This document shows, in pieces, positions 50,105 to 58,099 of a stretch of DNA of 64,000 nt. Positions within the stretch are counted from its first letter, which is position 1. Every line of letters begins with the position of its first letter. Position numbers and translations under genes: made by a program. The notes beneath the pieces are model-generated. The model was not told the origin of the DNA. It made no database searches and saw only the letters and a list, made by a program, of their open reading frames with translations. This stretch comes from Rhodospirillaceae bacterium (GTDB lineage Bacteria; Pseudomonadota; Alphaproteobacteria; Rhodospirillales; Rhodospirillaceae): contig JABJAH010000044.1 of the NCBI GenBank assembly GCA_018666155.1, forward strand, positions 30,962 through 94,961, in the 5' to 3' direction.

Positions 50105-51847
50105 ATGCCAGACCCCACCAATCGACTGACCGGCGGTCAGGTCATCAGCCGAATTCTCAAAGGCTACGGCATTGAAACGGCATTTGTTCTGGCGGGTGCG
50201 GCTCACTCCCATACGCTCTACGCCTTTGAAGATGATGGCATGGCTGTGGTCTCCGGTCGGCATGAAACCGGGACCGTTGGTGCAGCAGACGGTTACGCAC
50301 GGGTCACTGGAAAGCCGGGCATCGCGATGATCGCCGGGAAGCAGGGCATGCCAAATGCGATGGCTGGGATTCAAACAGCGCGAATGGCCTGCTCACCGGT
50401 TGTTGTGTTCGCCTCGGTCTATGCCGAACCGTCTAGAGAGTCCTTAGGCGACGAAGGCGAAGATCCGCTCGAGATGGCCAAGCCTTATGCCAAGTGGTGC
50501 CGGGTTGTGCCGACGGTCGAGCGGCTGGCTGAATTCGTGCACGCCGCTTTGCGTGCGGCCGCGTCCGGTCGTCCTGGTGTCGCAGTCTTGGGGGTGCCGT
50601 TAAGCGTTCAGGGCGCGATGGTTGAGGGTGATGCCGCTCTGGATCCCCATCCGCTGCATACAAATGTGTCGGAAGCGTCTGATGACGCGGTCGACGCTGC
50701 TGCAGAAATGATTCTGAGCGCCGAGCGTCCGTTGGTTTTGGCTGGTAGCGGCGCGGGGCTTTCCAATGCCGGACGAGCGCTGCGATCTCTGGCCGATACG
50801 CATCGATTGCCGGTGCTGGGCCATGCTCTTGGTCGCGGTCTCGTGCCTGAAGATCACGCTCTTGGCTTCAGTTGGCCACTAGCACAAGTTGCCGCGAAGG
50901 ACGCTGACGCGGTCCTCGTTGTCGGTATGCGGTTATCGCAACGTATCGGCTATGGCTTGGCACCTCGATTTAACGCTAAAGCGAAGTTTGCGCAGATTGA
51001 CGTGGTCGCCGATGAGTTCGGCCGCAATCGTATTATTGATGTTCCTTTGCTCGGCGACGCCGCGCTAACGGTCGCTAAGCTCAACGCCGCACTCACGGCT
51101 AAGGGATATAAATCGAGCGGCGATCCAACATGGGTGAATGGCGCGATGGCCGCGCGGTTAGCGCGGATTGATGAACTGGGCCAAAACGAAGACGGCAAAA
51201 TTCACCCCACGCGCATTGGCCGCGACCTTATGGAGGTCATGCCGTCGGATGCCATCTTTGTCGGCGACGGCGCTGATGCTCTGAATTGGATGCATGGCGT
51301 AATCCGCATGTCAGGCGAGCGCAGTTACCTAGATCACTATCCCCTTGGGTCCATGGGCATTGGTACGGCTCTCTCTATCGGTGCCGCTGCCGGTGAACGG
51401 GAGTTGGCCGTTCAGGAAAATCGTGCGCCGCGCGAGGTTGTTTTGGTCACTGGGGATGGCGCGTTTGGTTTTTACGCCAGTGAGTGGAATGCGGCCGTGC
51501 TGGCGGGCCTCAAGATTGTTTGCGTTATCTCCAACGATGGCGCTTGGGGCACTGAGAAGAACGGTCAGATTAATTCTGCCGGGCGCAACGTGAACTGTGA
51601 GCTTGGGCAGGCCAGTTACGAACTCATCGCTCAGGTGTTCGGCTGTTCGGGAGAGCGGGTGGAGCGCCCCGATGGCATCAAGCCCGCGCTGCAACGTGCT
51701 TTCGCCGCAGATGGCACCACGATCATCAATGTGCTAACCGATCCTGAAGCTGGGCTTGCGCGTAAACAAGACCCGAGATTGCAAATGATTACGTTCGAGG
51801 ATTTGCCCTCGAGTCACAAAGCGCACTACTCACCGGAGATCGCGTAA
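50105..51847 (+). CDS. ThDP-dependent enzyme, acetolactate-synthase-like
   Basis: A 580-residue three-domain enzyme. The N-terminal PYR domain has 'GYGIETAFVLAGAAHSHTLY' and the catalytic Glu in 'VVSGRHETGTVGAADGYARV'. The central domain has 'RPLVLAGSGAGLSNAGRAL', and the C-terminal PP domain binds ThDP-Mg with 'VTGDGAFGFYASEWNAAVL' and 'VISNDGAWGTEKN'. The family includes acetolactate synthase, 2-hydroxyacyl-CoA lyase, benzaldehyde lyase and oxalyl-CoA decarboxylase; the substrate is not clear. Start ATG 50105 follows GAGGA. Its stop overlaps the start of the solute-binding protein (TAATG), so the two are translationally coupled. Confidence 0.87.
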   Translation: MPDPTNRLTGGQVISRILKGYGIETAFVLAGAAHSHTLYAFEDDGMAVVSGRHETGTVGAADGYARVTGKPGIAMIAGKQGMPNAMAGIQTARMACSPVVVFASVYAEPSRESLGDEGEDPLEMAKPYAKWCRVVPTVERLAEFVHAALRAAASGRPGVAVLGVPLSVQGAMVEGDAALDPHPLHTNVSEASDDAVDAAAEMILSAERPLVLAGSGAGLSNAGRALRSLADTHRLPVLGHALGRGLVPEDHALGFSWPLAQVAAKDADAVLVVGMRLSQRIGYGLAPRFNAKAKFAQIDVVADEFGRNRIIDVPLLGDAALTVAKLNAALTAKGYKSSGDPTWVNGAMAARLARIDELGQNEDGKIHPTRIGRDLMEVMPSDAIFVGDGADALNWMHGVIRMSGERSYLDHYPLGSMGIGTALSIGAAAGERELAVQENRAPREVVLVTGDGAFGFYASEWNAAVLAGLKIVCVISNDGAWGTEKNGQINSAGRNVNCELGQASYELIAQVFGCSGERVERPDGIKPALQRAFAADGTTIINVLTDPEAGLARKQDPRLQMITFEDLPSSHKAHYSPEIA

Positions 51848-53364
51848 TGCGGCAGATGTATGGTTTCGTCATCGCGATTATATTTGTTTTCCACTGCACG
51901 ATCTCTGGAGCGCAGCCACTTCGCGTCGGCGTCTCGGCTTTGCCGCCGACCTTGGGTAATCCGTTCACCGGCGCGAGTTTACCGGCTGCCGAATTGTGGT
52001 TATCAATTTATGATGGATTGACCCGATTGAACTGGAGCAGTGAGCCCGAGCCGGCCTTGGCGCTGTCGTGGGAGAATACATCTCCGAATACTTGGGTTTT
52101 TCATCTTCGCCCCGGGGTCACGTATCACAACGGCAAGCCGTTCAACGCCCACGCCGTTGTTGATCTTTTTGCCCTGATGAAGCGCAAAGATATGGCGCGT
52201 TTTCTCATTCCCAATGATTTGACGATGGTTGCGGGCACTCGAGCTATCGACAACCTCACCGTAGAAATCGAAACATTTGAACCGGATGCGATATTTCCCA
52301 AGCGTTTGGCGACCCTGTTGGTTGTTGATCCAGCACTGTGGGATGAGATTGGTGTGGATGGCTATACGCTCGCACCGGTGGGCACGGGGCCTTTTCGCTT
52401 GGTCAGTTTCGGCCGTGGCAACGCGGTCGCAACCCTTGAGGCCTATCCCGCATCCTGGCGTGCGCCTACAGATGTGAAGTCCGTGGAATATCGCTTGGTC
52501 TCCGACAAAACATCGCGGATTCAAGCGTTGCTCTCTGGACAGCTCGACATCATCACCGGTTTGCACGTCGATGACGTGCCAGTGATTGAAGGGCAGGGTT
52601 TCAACGTATCGGTTGAGTCCAATCCGCAGGTGAAATCAATCGCGCTGCCCAATGTTTTGCATGGTGACGATCATCCTCTTACGGATGTCCGGGTGAGGCA
52701 GGCGCTCAATTACGCTGTCGATAAGGAGTCGATCGCCAAGTTCATCATGTTTGGCTATGCCGAGGTTGCCAGCCAGGGCTGGACCAGCTTAACCATCGGT
52801 TACAACGCTAACCTTAAGCCCTATGGCTATGATCCAGATCGTGCACGCGCGCTCCTGGCAGAGGCTGGGTATCCCAATGGCTTTGCGATGAATATTGAAG
52901 TCGCGACCGACACCACAACGCCCGATAGCTTGATGTACCAAAAAGTGGAACAGGACTTAGAAGCTGTCGGAATTGACGTCACGTTGCGCGCGATACCGTT
53001 CTCCGACTACTCGCGCAAGTACGCCAGCTCCGACTGGGGCGATGCTGATGCGTTCAACTTGATCTGGAACAACTCGGCTTTTCAGGATCCCATTCGACCC
53101 ATCGAATATTATTCCTGTCTACGCGCAACACCGTTTTTCTGCGCGCCTGAATTAATAGAGCCAATCAAGCGGTCTAATGCAGAAATAGATAGTCAAAAGC
53201 GCGATCTGTTGCTCCAGGATATTTCGGCTCAATTACATGCGCTGGCGCCGGCCATTTGGCTGACCAACGCGGTGTACACGATTGGGTACAATGATCGGAT
53301 TGCTGATTTCGTGTCCCGACCCACTGGCGTGGTGTTTGAGGCGCTGACGTTGAAAGGCGACTGA
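51847..53364 (+). CDS. Family 5 extracellular solute-binding protein, orphan (paralogue)
   Basis: A 505-residue periplasmic binding protein with a Sec signal ending near ISGAQ (residue 23). It shows 'SIYDGLTRLNWSSEPEPALA', 'TWVFHLRPGVTYHNGKPFNA', 'VRVRQALNYAVDKESIAKFI' and 'YDPDRARALLAEAGYPNGFA'. It is clearly homologous to the protein at 10302-11828 along its length, including the C-terminal cysteine-containing 'YYSCLRATPFFC' segment. No ABC permease or ATPase is near. Tight coupling to a ThDP enzyme before it and a lipoprotein after it suggests a receptor for that pathway's substrate. Confidence 0.9.
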   Translation: MRQMYGFVIAIIFVFHCTISGAQPLRVGVSALPPTLGNPFTGASLPAAELWLSIYDGLTRLNWSSEPEPALALSWENTSPNTWVFHLRPGVTYHNGKPFNAHAVVDLFALMKRKDMARFLIPNDLTMVAGTRAIDNLTVEIETFEPDAIFPKRLATLLVVDPALWDEIGVDGYTLAPVGTGPFRLVSFGRGNAVATLEAYPASWRAPTDVKSVEYRLVSDKTSRIQALLSGQLDIITGLHVDDVPVIEGQGFNVSVESNPQVKSIALPNVLHGDDHPLTDVRVRQALNYAVDKESIAKFIMFGYAEVASQGWTSLTIGYNANLKPYGYDPDRARALLAEAGYPNGFAMNIEVATDTTTPDSLMYQKVEQDLEAVGIDVTLRAIPFSDYSRKYASSDWGDADAFNLIWNNSAFQDPIRPIEYYSCLRATPFFCAPELIEPIKRSNAEIDSQKRDLLLQDISAQLHALAPAIWLTNAVYTIGYNDRIADFVSRPTGVVFEALTLKGD

Positions 53365-53367
53365 ACA

Positions 53368-54429
53368 ATGGGGAGGGTCGCAGCAAGCCTCGCGGCAATC
53401 CTTAGTCTTGTTGGTCTGTCCGCTTGTGATCCGATGATCATTGAGGGCTGTGAGTCCTCCGAAGATATCAAAGTCTATTGCGGCTTGGAAAAGCCCGAAG
53501 ACATCGAGCCTCTTGGCGATCACCCGTGGCTTTTGATTAGCGAGTTGGGCAGTGGGTCGGTGCCAGGCAACATTGTTGCCCTCAACATCGAGACGGATCA
53601 GCTGACGCGCCTAAACGCCGGCATTGAGTCCAACTCGGAATTTTCACAATGCGGCCCAGCGCCTGAAAAGCTCCGACCGCGTGGCTTTCATGTATCCGAT
53701 CTGTCCGATGGCGGATTTCTATTGCTAGTGGTCAACGCCGCCGACGGCGAGCGCATCGAACGTTACCGGGTTGATGTCGGAGAGGATGGTCCCACCCTAA
53801 CGTGGCAAGGCTGTGTCGCCGTGCCCGATACTGTATTTCCAAACGACGTGGCCTCTACCGGTGGTGATGGGTTTGTCGTTAGCCATATGTTCGATGGCCC
53901 GCGCGGCATTGGGCTGCAGGCCAAGTTTCTACTCGGTATTGATACCGGCTATGCCGTCGCCTGGGACCCGGCCAGGGGCTGGACCAAAGTGGAAGGGACG
54001 GAGGCTTCTTTTCCCAATGGTGTAGAAGCGGACCCCGCAACCGGTCGTGTTTTTGTCGGCTCCACCTATGGGCAGACATTTGTCGCGGCGGATGTGACTG
54101 GAGGACGTGCAAAGTCCGTCCGCATTCCTGTTCAGTCGGACAACCTAACGATGGCGCCGGACGGACGTTTGTTGTCGGTCGGGCATACCGGCATCCCCGT
54201 TGTCGGCACCCGAGGGTGCCAAAGTATGGCAGGCGCTCCCTGTAGCTTCCCGTTCGCGGTCGTCGCCATAGACCCCGAGACGTTGGAGCAAGAAATCATC
54301 TACGAACATAAGGATGGCCGTATTCCGGGCGCTTCCGTGGCGCTGAGCCACAAGGGCTTCTTGTATATGGGCACTGTCTTTGGTGATCGGGTGTCCCGCG
54401 TTCGGATATCGACCGATGCCCAGCCGTAG
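53368..54429 (+). CDS. Beta-propeller lipoprotein, SMP-30/gluconolactonase-like
   Basis: A 353-residue lipoprotein (lipobox LSAC, Cys20). The body is a repeat-rich propeller: 'VPGNIVALNIETDQLTRLNA', 'FPNDVASTGGDGFVVSHMFD', 'SFPNGVEADPATGRVFVGST', 'DNLTMAPDGRLLSVGHTG' and 'IPGASVALSHKGFLYMGTVF'. The paired N-D, N-G and D-N turns resemble the calcium and active-site loops of the SMP-30/gluconolactonase and paraoxonase families, which hydrolyse lactones. Several cysteines (near 38 and in 'GCQSMAGAPC') may form disulfides. It starts three bases after the solute-binding protein gene. Confidence 0.78.
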   Translation: MGRVAASLAAILSLVGLSACDPMIIEGCESSEDIKVYCGLEKPEDIEPLGDHPWLLISELGSGSVPGNIVALNIETDQLTRLNAGIESNSEFSQCGPAPEKLRPRGFHVSDLSDGGFLLLVVNAADGERIERYRVDVGEDGPTLTWQGCVAVPDTVFPNDVASTGGDGFVVSHMFDGPRGIGLQAKFLLGIDTGYAVAWDPARGWTKVEGTEASFPNGVEADPATGRVFVGSTYGQTFVAADVTGGRAKSVRIPVQSDNLTMAPDGRLLSVGHTGIPVVGTRGCQSMAGAPCSFPFAVVAIDPETLEQEIIYEHKDGRIPGASVALSHKGFLYMGTVFGDRVSRVRISTDAQP

Positions 54430-54494
54430 ATATTGAAATAATCCCAACGCCGCATACACTTCAGGCACTGCAACACTCGCTTTTAGGCTAACCG

Positions 54495-55616
54495 ATGGCG
54501 CGCAACCCCGTTCACACTATGCTGGCGTCGCCCAATCACGATGAGTTGGCGCGGCAGCAATACACGTTGTCGCTCAAGGACTATGTTCGTGATCATGTGC
54601 GGGCCCGCAACGAGGATTTGTACGAATATCGCGCCAAACCCCGGTTTGTGAAAGAGCACGGCCGGGAACCGGAGTCCGTTCAGGAAATCGGGACAGTGAT
54701 GTGGGATGATCCGGCCTATCAAATGTTCAGCCGTATGCATCGTGATGGTCAGGAAATGATGTGGGCATCGGTGGCTGATACACTCTATCGCGAACAAGAT
54801 CGCTTATCAGCGGACTACACCAAATTCACTCAATCCAGTCACTGCAAAGGCACGCTTGAGTTGGACCCAGATTTCGACATGCCGCGGGCCATGGCAGACG
54901 TTGATATTCACCTTCAGCCCGGGGGCTATTGCTCCGACTATGGGGACGATGACGTCCTTGCCGGTGCGTTCTACGAATACGGTGGCAACCTCTACACCAT
55001 GGGCCGCGGTGTCGGCGTGTCGGAAAGTAAAGGCGAAGTGGGTGTGCGCTTCCTGAAAGAACGTTACCCTGATTTCACCCCAACCCGTATATTGGATATT
55101 GGCTGCTCGGCCGGTTCTTCAACGGTGCCCTATGTCACCGCGTTTTCGGATGCCGACGTTCATGGCATTGATGTTGCCGCTTCCATACTGCGCTACGCCC
55201 ACGCCCGAGCCGAAGCCATGGGCAAGGGTGTGCATTTTCATCAACGCGACGCGGCCAACACCGGTTTCGAGGACAAGAGTTTCGATCTCGTGATGTCGCA
55301 TAACGCCATGCATGAATTTTCTCAAAGCACCACCGAAGACATGATGCGAGAGAACTTTCGTCTGCTAAAGCCCGGTGGTGTGGCGATGCATATGGACGTG
55401 AATATTCGCTACGACGAGTACAGCCCGTGGATGCAGTTTCATCGCGGTTGGGATCAGGTCAACAACAACGAACCGTTTTGGCGTGTGTACGCGACTAATA
55501 ATCCGAGCGAGATGTTGCGCGACGCGGGTTTCCCAGAAGAGTCCGTTTGGCAGGGTAAGTTCCAACAGCTCGATAATAGTCTGCGCTGGTTTATCGCGAC
55601 CGCTCGCAAGGGGTAA
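54495..55616 (+). CDS. H-x-QPGGY-type SAM methyltransferase (paralogue 3 of 3)
   Basis: A 373-residue protein of the same family as those at 14467-15552 and 25821-27026. The N-terminal module has 'YQMFSRMHRDGQEMMWASVA' (about 75-94) and 'LELDPDFDMPRAMADVDIHL' with HLQPGGY at 139-145. The methyltransferase domain has motif I RILDIGCSAGSS (198-209), 'VHGIDVAASILRYAHARAEA', 'TGFEDKSFDLVMSHNAMHEF' and 'LLKPGGVAMHMDV'. Unlike the other two it has no small helical gene beside it: 65 bases upstream is the lipoprotein, and downstream is non-coding. The methyl acceptor is unknown. Confidence 0.85.
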   Translation: MARNPVHTMLASPNHDELARQQYTLSLKDYVRDHVRARNEDLYEYRAKPRFVKEHGREPESVQEIGTVMWDDPAYQMFSRMHRDGQEMMWASVADTLYREQDRLSADYTKFTQSSHCKGTLELDPDFDMPRAMADVDIHLQPGGYCSDYGDDDVLAGAFYEYGGNLYTMGRGVGVSESKGEVGVRFLKERYPDFTPTRILDIGCSAGSSTVPYVTAFSDADVHGIDVAASILRYAHARAEAMGKGVHFHQRDAANTGFEDKSFDLVMSHNAMHEFSQSTTEDMMRENFRLLKPGGVAMHMDVNIRYDEYSPWMQFHRGWDQVNNNEPFWRVYATNNPSEMLRDAGFPEESVWQGKFQQLDNSLRWFIATARKG

Positions 55617-56099
55617 GTGCACACAATTTTCGGTGCAATAAAGGTCAGTCAATGCGACCCAAAGAAATTGATCGAAGTGCTTGACGATCCTGTTTCATCG
55701 GATCAAGATTCCTAATGTAGACAGACGCGAATAGGAGCCTGAAATGGGCCTTCGAAGAATCTACGAGTGGTCACAATCCTTCGTGGCAAGTGACCGTTAG
55801 GTCAGAGAGGGTGTGTAAAAAACATGGCTCCGCCTGAGTAGAGTACATGACATTGCGTAGGCCTTCGGGTACCGCGCGTTCGAAAAATACACATTGATTC
55901 GCTCTTTGTAGCGAACGCGGAGTTCCAAGATCCTCCGCCATAAGAGACCTCGTCCGGGGTAAAGCCTGAGACGGGGTTCTCTGTTATGAAAACGCCTAAG
56001 ACTCTTCCTTATCTAGCCGCGGGTTGATCTCTTTGCTAAGGGATGATGCTGTAATTCTTAAGGCTTCGCCTTAGCACCTGGTTTCGAAGAACTGTTTTT
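55617..56099. other. Non-coding stretch with several hairpins
   Basis: This 483-base region holds no credible gene on either strand. Inverted repeats are visible: CGCGTTCG/CGAACGCG at 55875-55919 with a long loop, a bulged 12-pair hairpin at 55943-55982, and TAAGGC-TTC-GCCTTA at 56059-56073. The region could hold a leader, a small RNA or remnants at a recombination boundary, because base composition shifts to lower GC in the next gene. It matches no tRNA, tmRNA, 4.5S or RNase P RNA that I can recognise. Confidence 0.5.
55943..55982. other. Long bulged hairpin
   Basis: AGAGACCTCGTC (55943-55954) pairs with GACGGGGTTCTCT (55970-55982), giving 12 pairs including one G-T, with a single bulged T and a 15-base loop. 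No T-run follows, so an intrinsic terminator is unlikely. A structured leader or small RNA is possible. Confidence 0.45.
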
Positions 56100-58073
56100 A
56101 TGCTCAACGCCTTGGCCGAAGCAAATGACGCGTACGAATCGGGTCGGTTCGAGCAGGCTGAACCCGTGTACAAGACGGCTATCGAGGCGGGGAATAGTGA
56201 TTTCGTAGTCATTCACAATCTTGCTGTCATCGCGCTTCATAATAAAAACTTTGATGAAGCGTTAGGTCTAATTGCTCGGCTATCGTCAAATCGATCTGAA
56301 AACCCCGACATCGTCCTCTTGCACGGATTGGCTTTGCTTCGGTCAGGCCAAGTCGACGCTGCTCTTTTAGAACTGGAGCGGGCGGTCGTGTTGTCACCAA
56401 ATGATAGCCGCCTGGCCAATACCTATGGCCATGCTCTGTTTGTTAAAGAGCAATACGAAGAAGCGACGCAGCAATTCTATCGTGCGGCCAAAGACAACGC
56501 TGAAACACTCGACTACTGGCAGGACCTTGTTCACGCACTCAGCCGCTTATCCGCGGACACAATAGAATCTGACTTTGTTCAAGCGCTTAGAGACTGTTTG
56601 ACCCAGTCCGAAATAGAACACAAAAATCTCTCTCTTCACGCCCGCGCTCTGATCAAACCATCTCTGGCGACCCTTAATCAACATGTTGCAGCCGCAGATT
56701 TTGATGGATTAAAGCGATGGCTCTTGTCGCATCAAACTTCAGAAAATCTCATGCTGATGGTGACCTATATAGAGAATGTGCGATGCGCCGACCCTTATAT
56801 GGAAGACGCCTTAACGCGATTGCGATCGTTGGTTTTGTCCTCGGTCAGTGCGTTGTCAAAAAGCCCACCAATGGAAATGCTCGTCATAATAGCGACGCAA
56901 TGTTTTCTTACGGACTACGTATTCTTTGAGACAGATACTGAGAGCGAGTTAATCGCCGCCTTAGAGCAATCGCTACAAGACGACGTTAATTGTGGTCGCC
57001 CACTTCGCCCCAATCTCGTTGCCATGTATGCAGCGTATCGTCCGTTGCGCAGCCTGCGAGGAATTGCCGGTAGTACATCATTCGATTTCGAAGGCATTGA
57101 TCAGAACGTTCACTGGAAAAAATTGATACGCATGCAATTGGCTGAGCCAGACGAAGAAAATCGGCTCCGCGCATCGATACCAAGACTGACAAGCATAGAA
57201 AACGAAACTTCGGTCGCCATTCAGCAACAGTATGAGGAAAGTCCATATCCCCGGTGGTCCGGAATCAAGTGGGGGCAGGGTCAGCTACCCATTGGGTTCC
57301 GGCAGTCAGCGCCAACGCCACGGAGGTCTGACCAAGAGAGAGAGCACCGGATCCTTATTGCTGGGTGCGGTACCGGTCGAAACGCTTTTATCTATGGAAA
57401 CACCCAACCTAACGCTTCCATTACCGCCGTCGATCTGAGTCGTAGCAGTCTCGCTTATGCTATGCGCAAAAAGCGCATATTCGGATTTGACAACATCGAG
57501 TTTTGTCACGGCGATATCCTCCGGCTGCCTGAGACCGAACGGATATTCGACGAAATTTCTTGCGCCGGAGTGTTGCACCATCTTCGTGATCCGGGGGCAG
57601 GGCTAAAGGCCCTCAAAAGCGTATACAGCGGAAAAGGAGAGTTTCTTTTGGCAGTCTACACTGAGAGTGGGCGCCAATCCGTTGTTGCAGGTATTGCTCT
57701 GCGAAAGGAATACGGGCTTGACGCTACTCCCGATGGAATCAGGCGGTTCCGCAAGCTCGTGTATGAATTGCCTGAACAGCATGTGGTTAAAGGGCTGTTG
57801 AGGTCTGCAGATTTCTATTCTCTTCACGATTGCCGAGATCTCGTCTTCAATATCCAAGAGCATCGCTTTAACCTGCTCACGTTGTCCGAGTTATTGTCTG
57901 ACAATGGACTCGCATTTGCTGGAATCAAAATTCAATCATCTGTTATGGAGCTGTTTCAACGGATGTACGCTGATCAGAACGCTGCTAAGGATCCCGGTTG
58001 TTGGCATGCTTTTGAGCAGGCGTACCCGGGTGTATTCGGGTCCATGTATCATGTGACTGTTCGGCCAACCTGA
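56100..58073 (+). CDS. TPR-repeat SAM methyltransferase fusion
   Basis: A 657-residue protein. Residues 1 to about 145 form TPR-like helical repeats ('ANDAYESGRFEQAEPVYKTA', 'HNLAVIALHNKNFDEALGLI', 'LHGLALLRSGQVDAALLELE'). A helical middle (about 145-370) has no clear domain. The motif 'QQQYEESPYPRW' comes before a class I methyltransferase (motif I ILIAGCGTGRNAF, about 417-429; 'ITAVDLSRSSLAYAMRKKRI'; 'DEISCAGVLHHLRDP'). Proteins of this TPR plus YEE(S/N)PYPRW type are known in proteobacteria but their acceptor is unclear. It is AT-richer than its neighbours (one 60-base line at 56221 is 42% GC, against 62% at 55201), suggesting separate origin. Confidence 0.8.
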   Translation: MLNALAEANDAYESGRFEQAEPVYKTAIEAGNSDFVVIHNLAVIALHNKNFDEALGLIARLSSNRSENPDIVLLHGLALLRSGQVDAALLELERAVVLSPNDSRLANTYGHALFVKEQYEEATQQFYRAAKDNAETLDYWQDLVHALSRLSADTIESDFVQALRDCLTQSEIEHKNLSLHARALIKPSLATLNQHVAAADFDGLKRWLLSHQTSENLMLMVTYIENVRCADPYMEDALTRLRSLVLSSVSALSKSPPMEMLVIIATQCFLTDYVFFETDTESELIAALEQSLQDDVNCGRPLRPNLVAMYAAYRPLRSLRGIAGSTSFDFEGIDQNVHWKKLIRMQLAEPDEENRLRASIPRLTSIENETSVAIQQQYEESPYPRWSGIKWGQGQLPIGFRQSAPTPRRSDQEREHRILIAGCGTGRNAFIYGNTQPNASITAVDLSRSSLAYAMRKKRIFGFDNIEFCHGDILRLPETERIFDEISCAGVLHHLRDPGAGLKALKSVYSGKGEFLLAVYTESGRQSVVAGIALRKEYGLDATPDGIRRFRKLVYELPEQHVVKGLLRSADFYSLHDCRDLVFNIQEHRFNLLTLSELLSDNGLAFAGIKIQSSVMELFQRMYADQNAAKDPGCWHAFEQAYPGVFGSMYHVTVRPT

Positions 58074-58094
58074 GCCGAACGCTTCGTCGGCTCA
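58071..58094. terminator. Hairpin between convergent genes
   Basis: TGAGCCGA/TCGGCTCA is a perfect 8-base stem with an 8-base loop. It starts at the TGA stop of the TPR-methyltransferase and lies six bases before the convergent monooxygenase's stop. There is no T-run, so it may be a weak or factor-dependent bidirectional terminator. Confidence 0.5.
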
Positions 58095-58099
58095 ATCAA

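Noticed and set aside
55681..55709. Possible promoter (TTGACG, 17-base spacer, CAAGAT)
   Set aside because: The -10 half matches the consensus at only three of six positions and no gene follows for about 390 bases.
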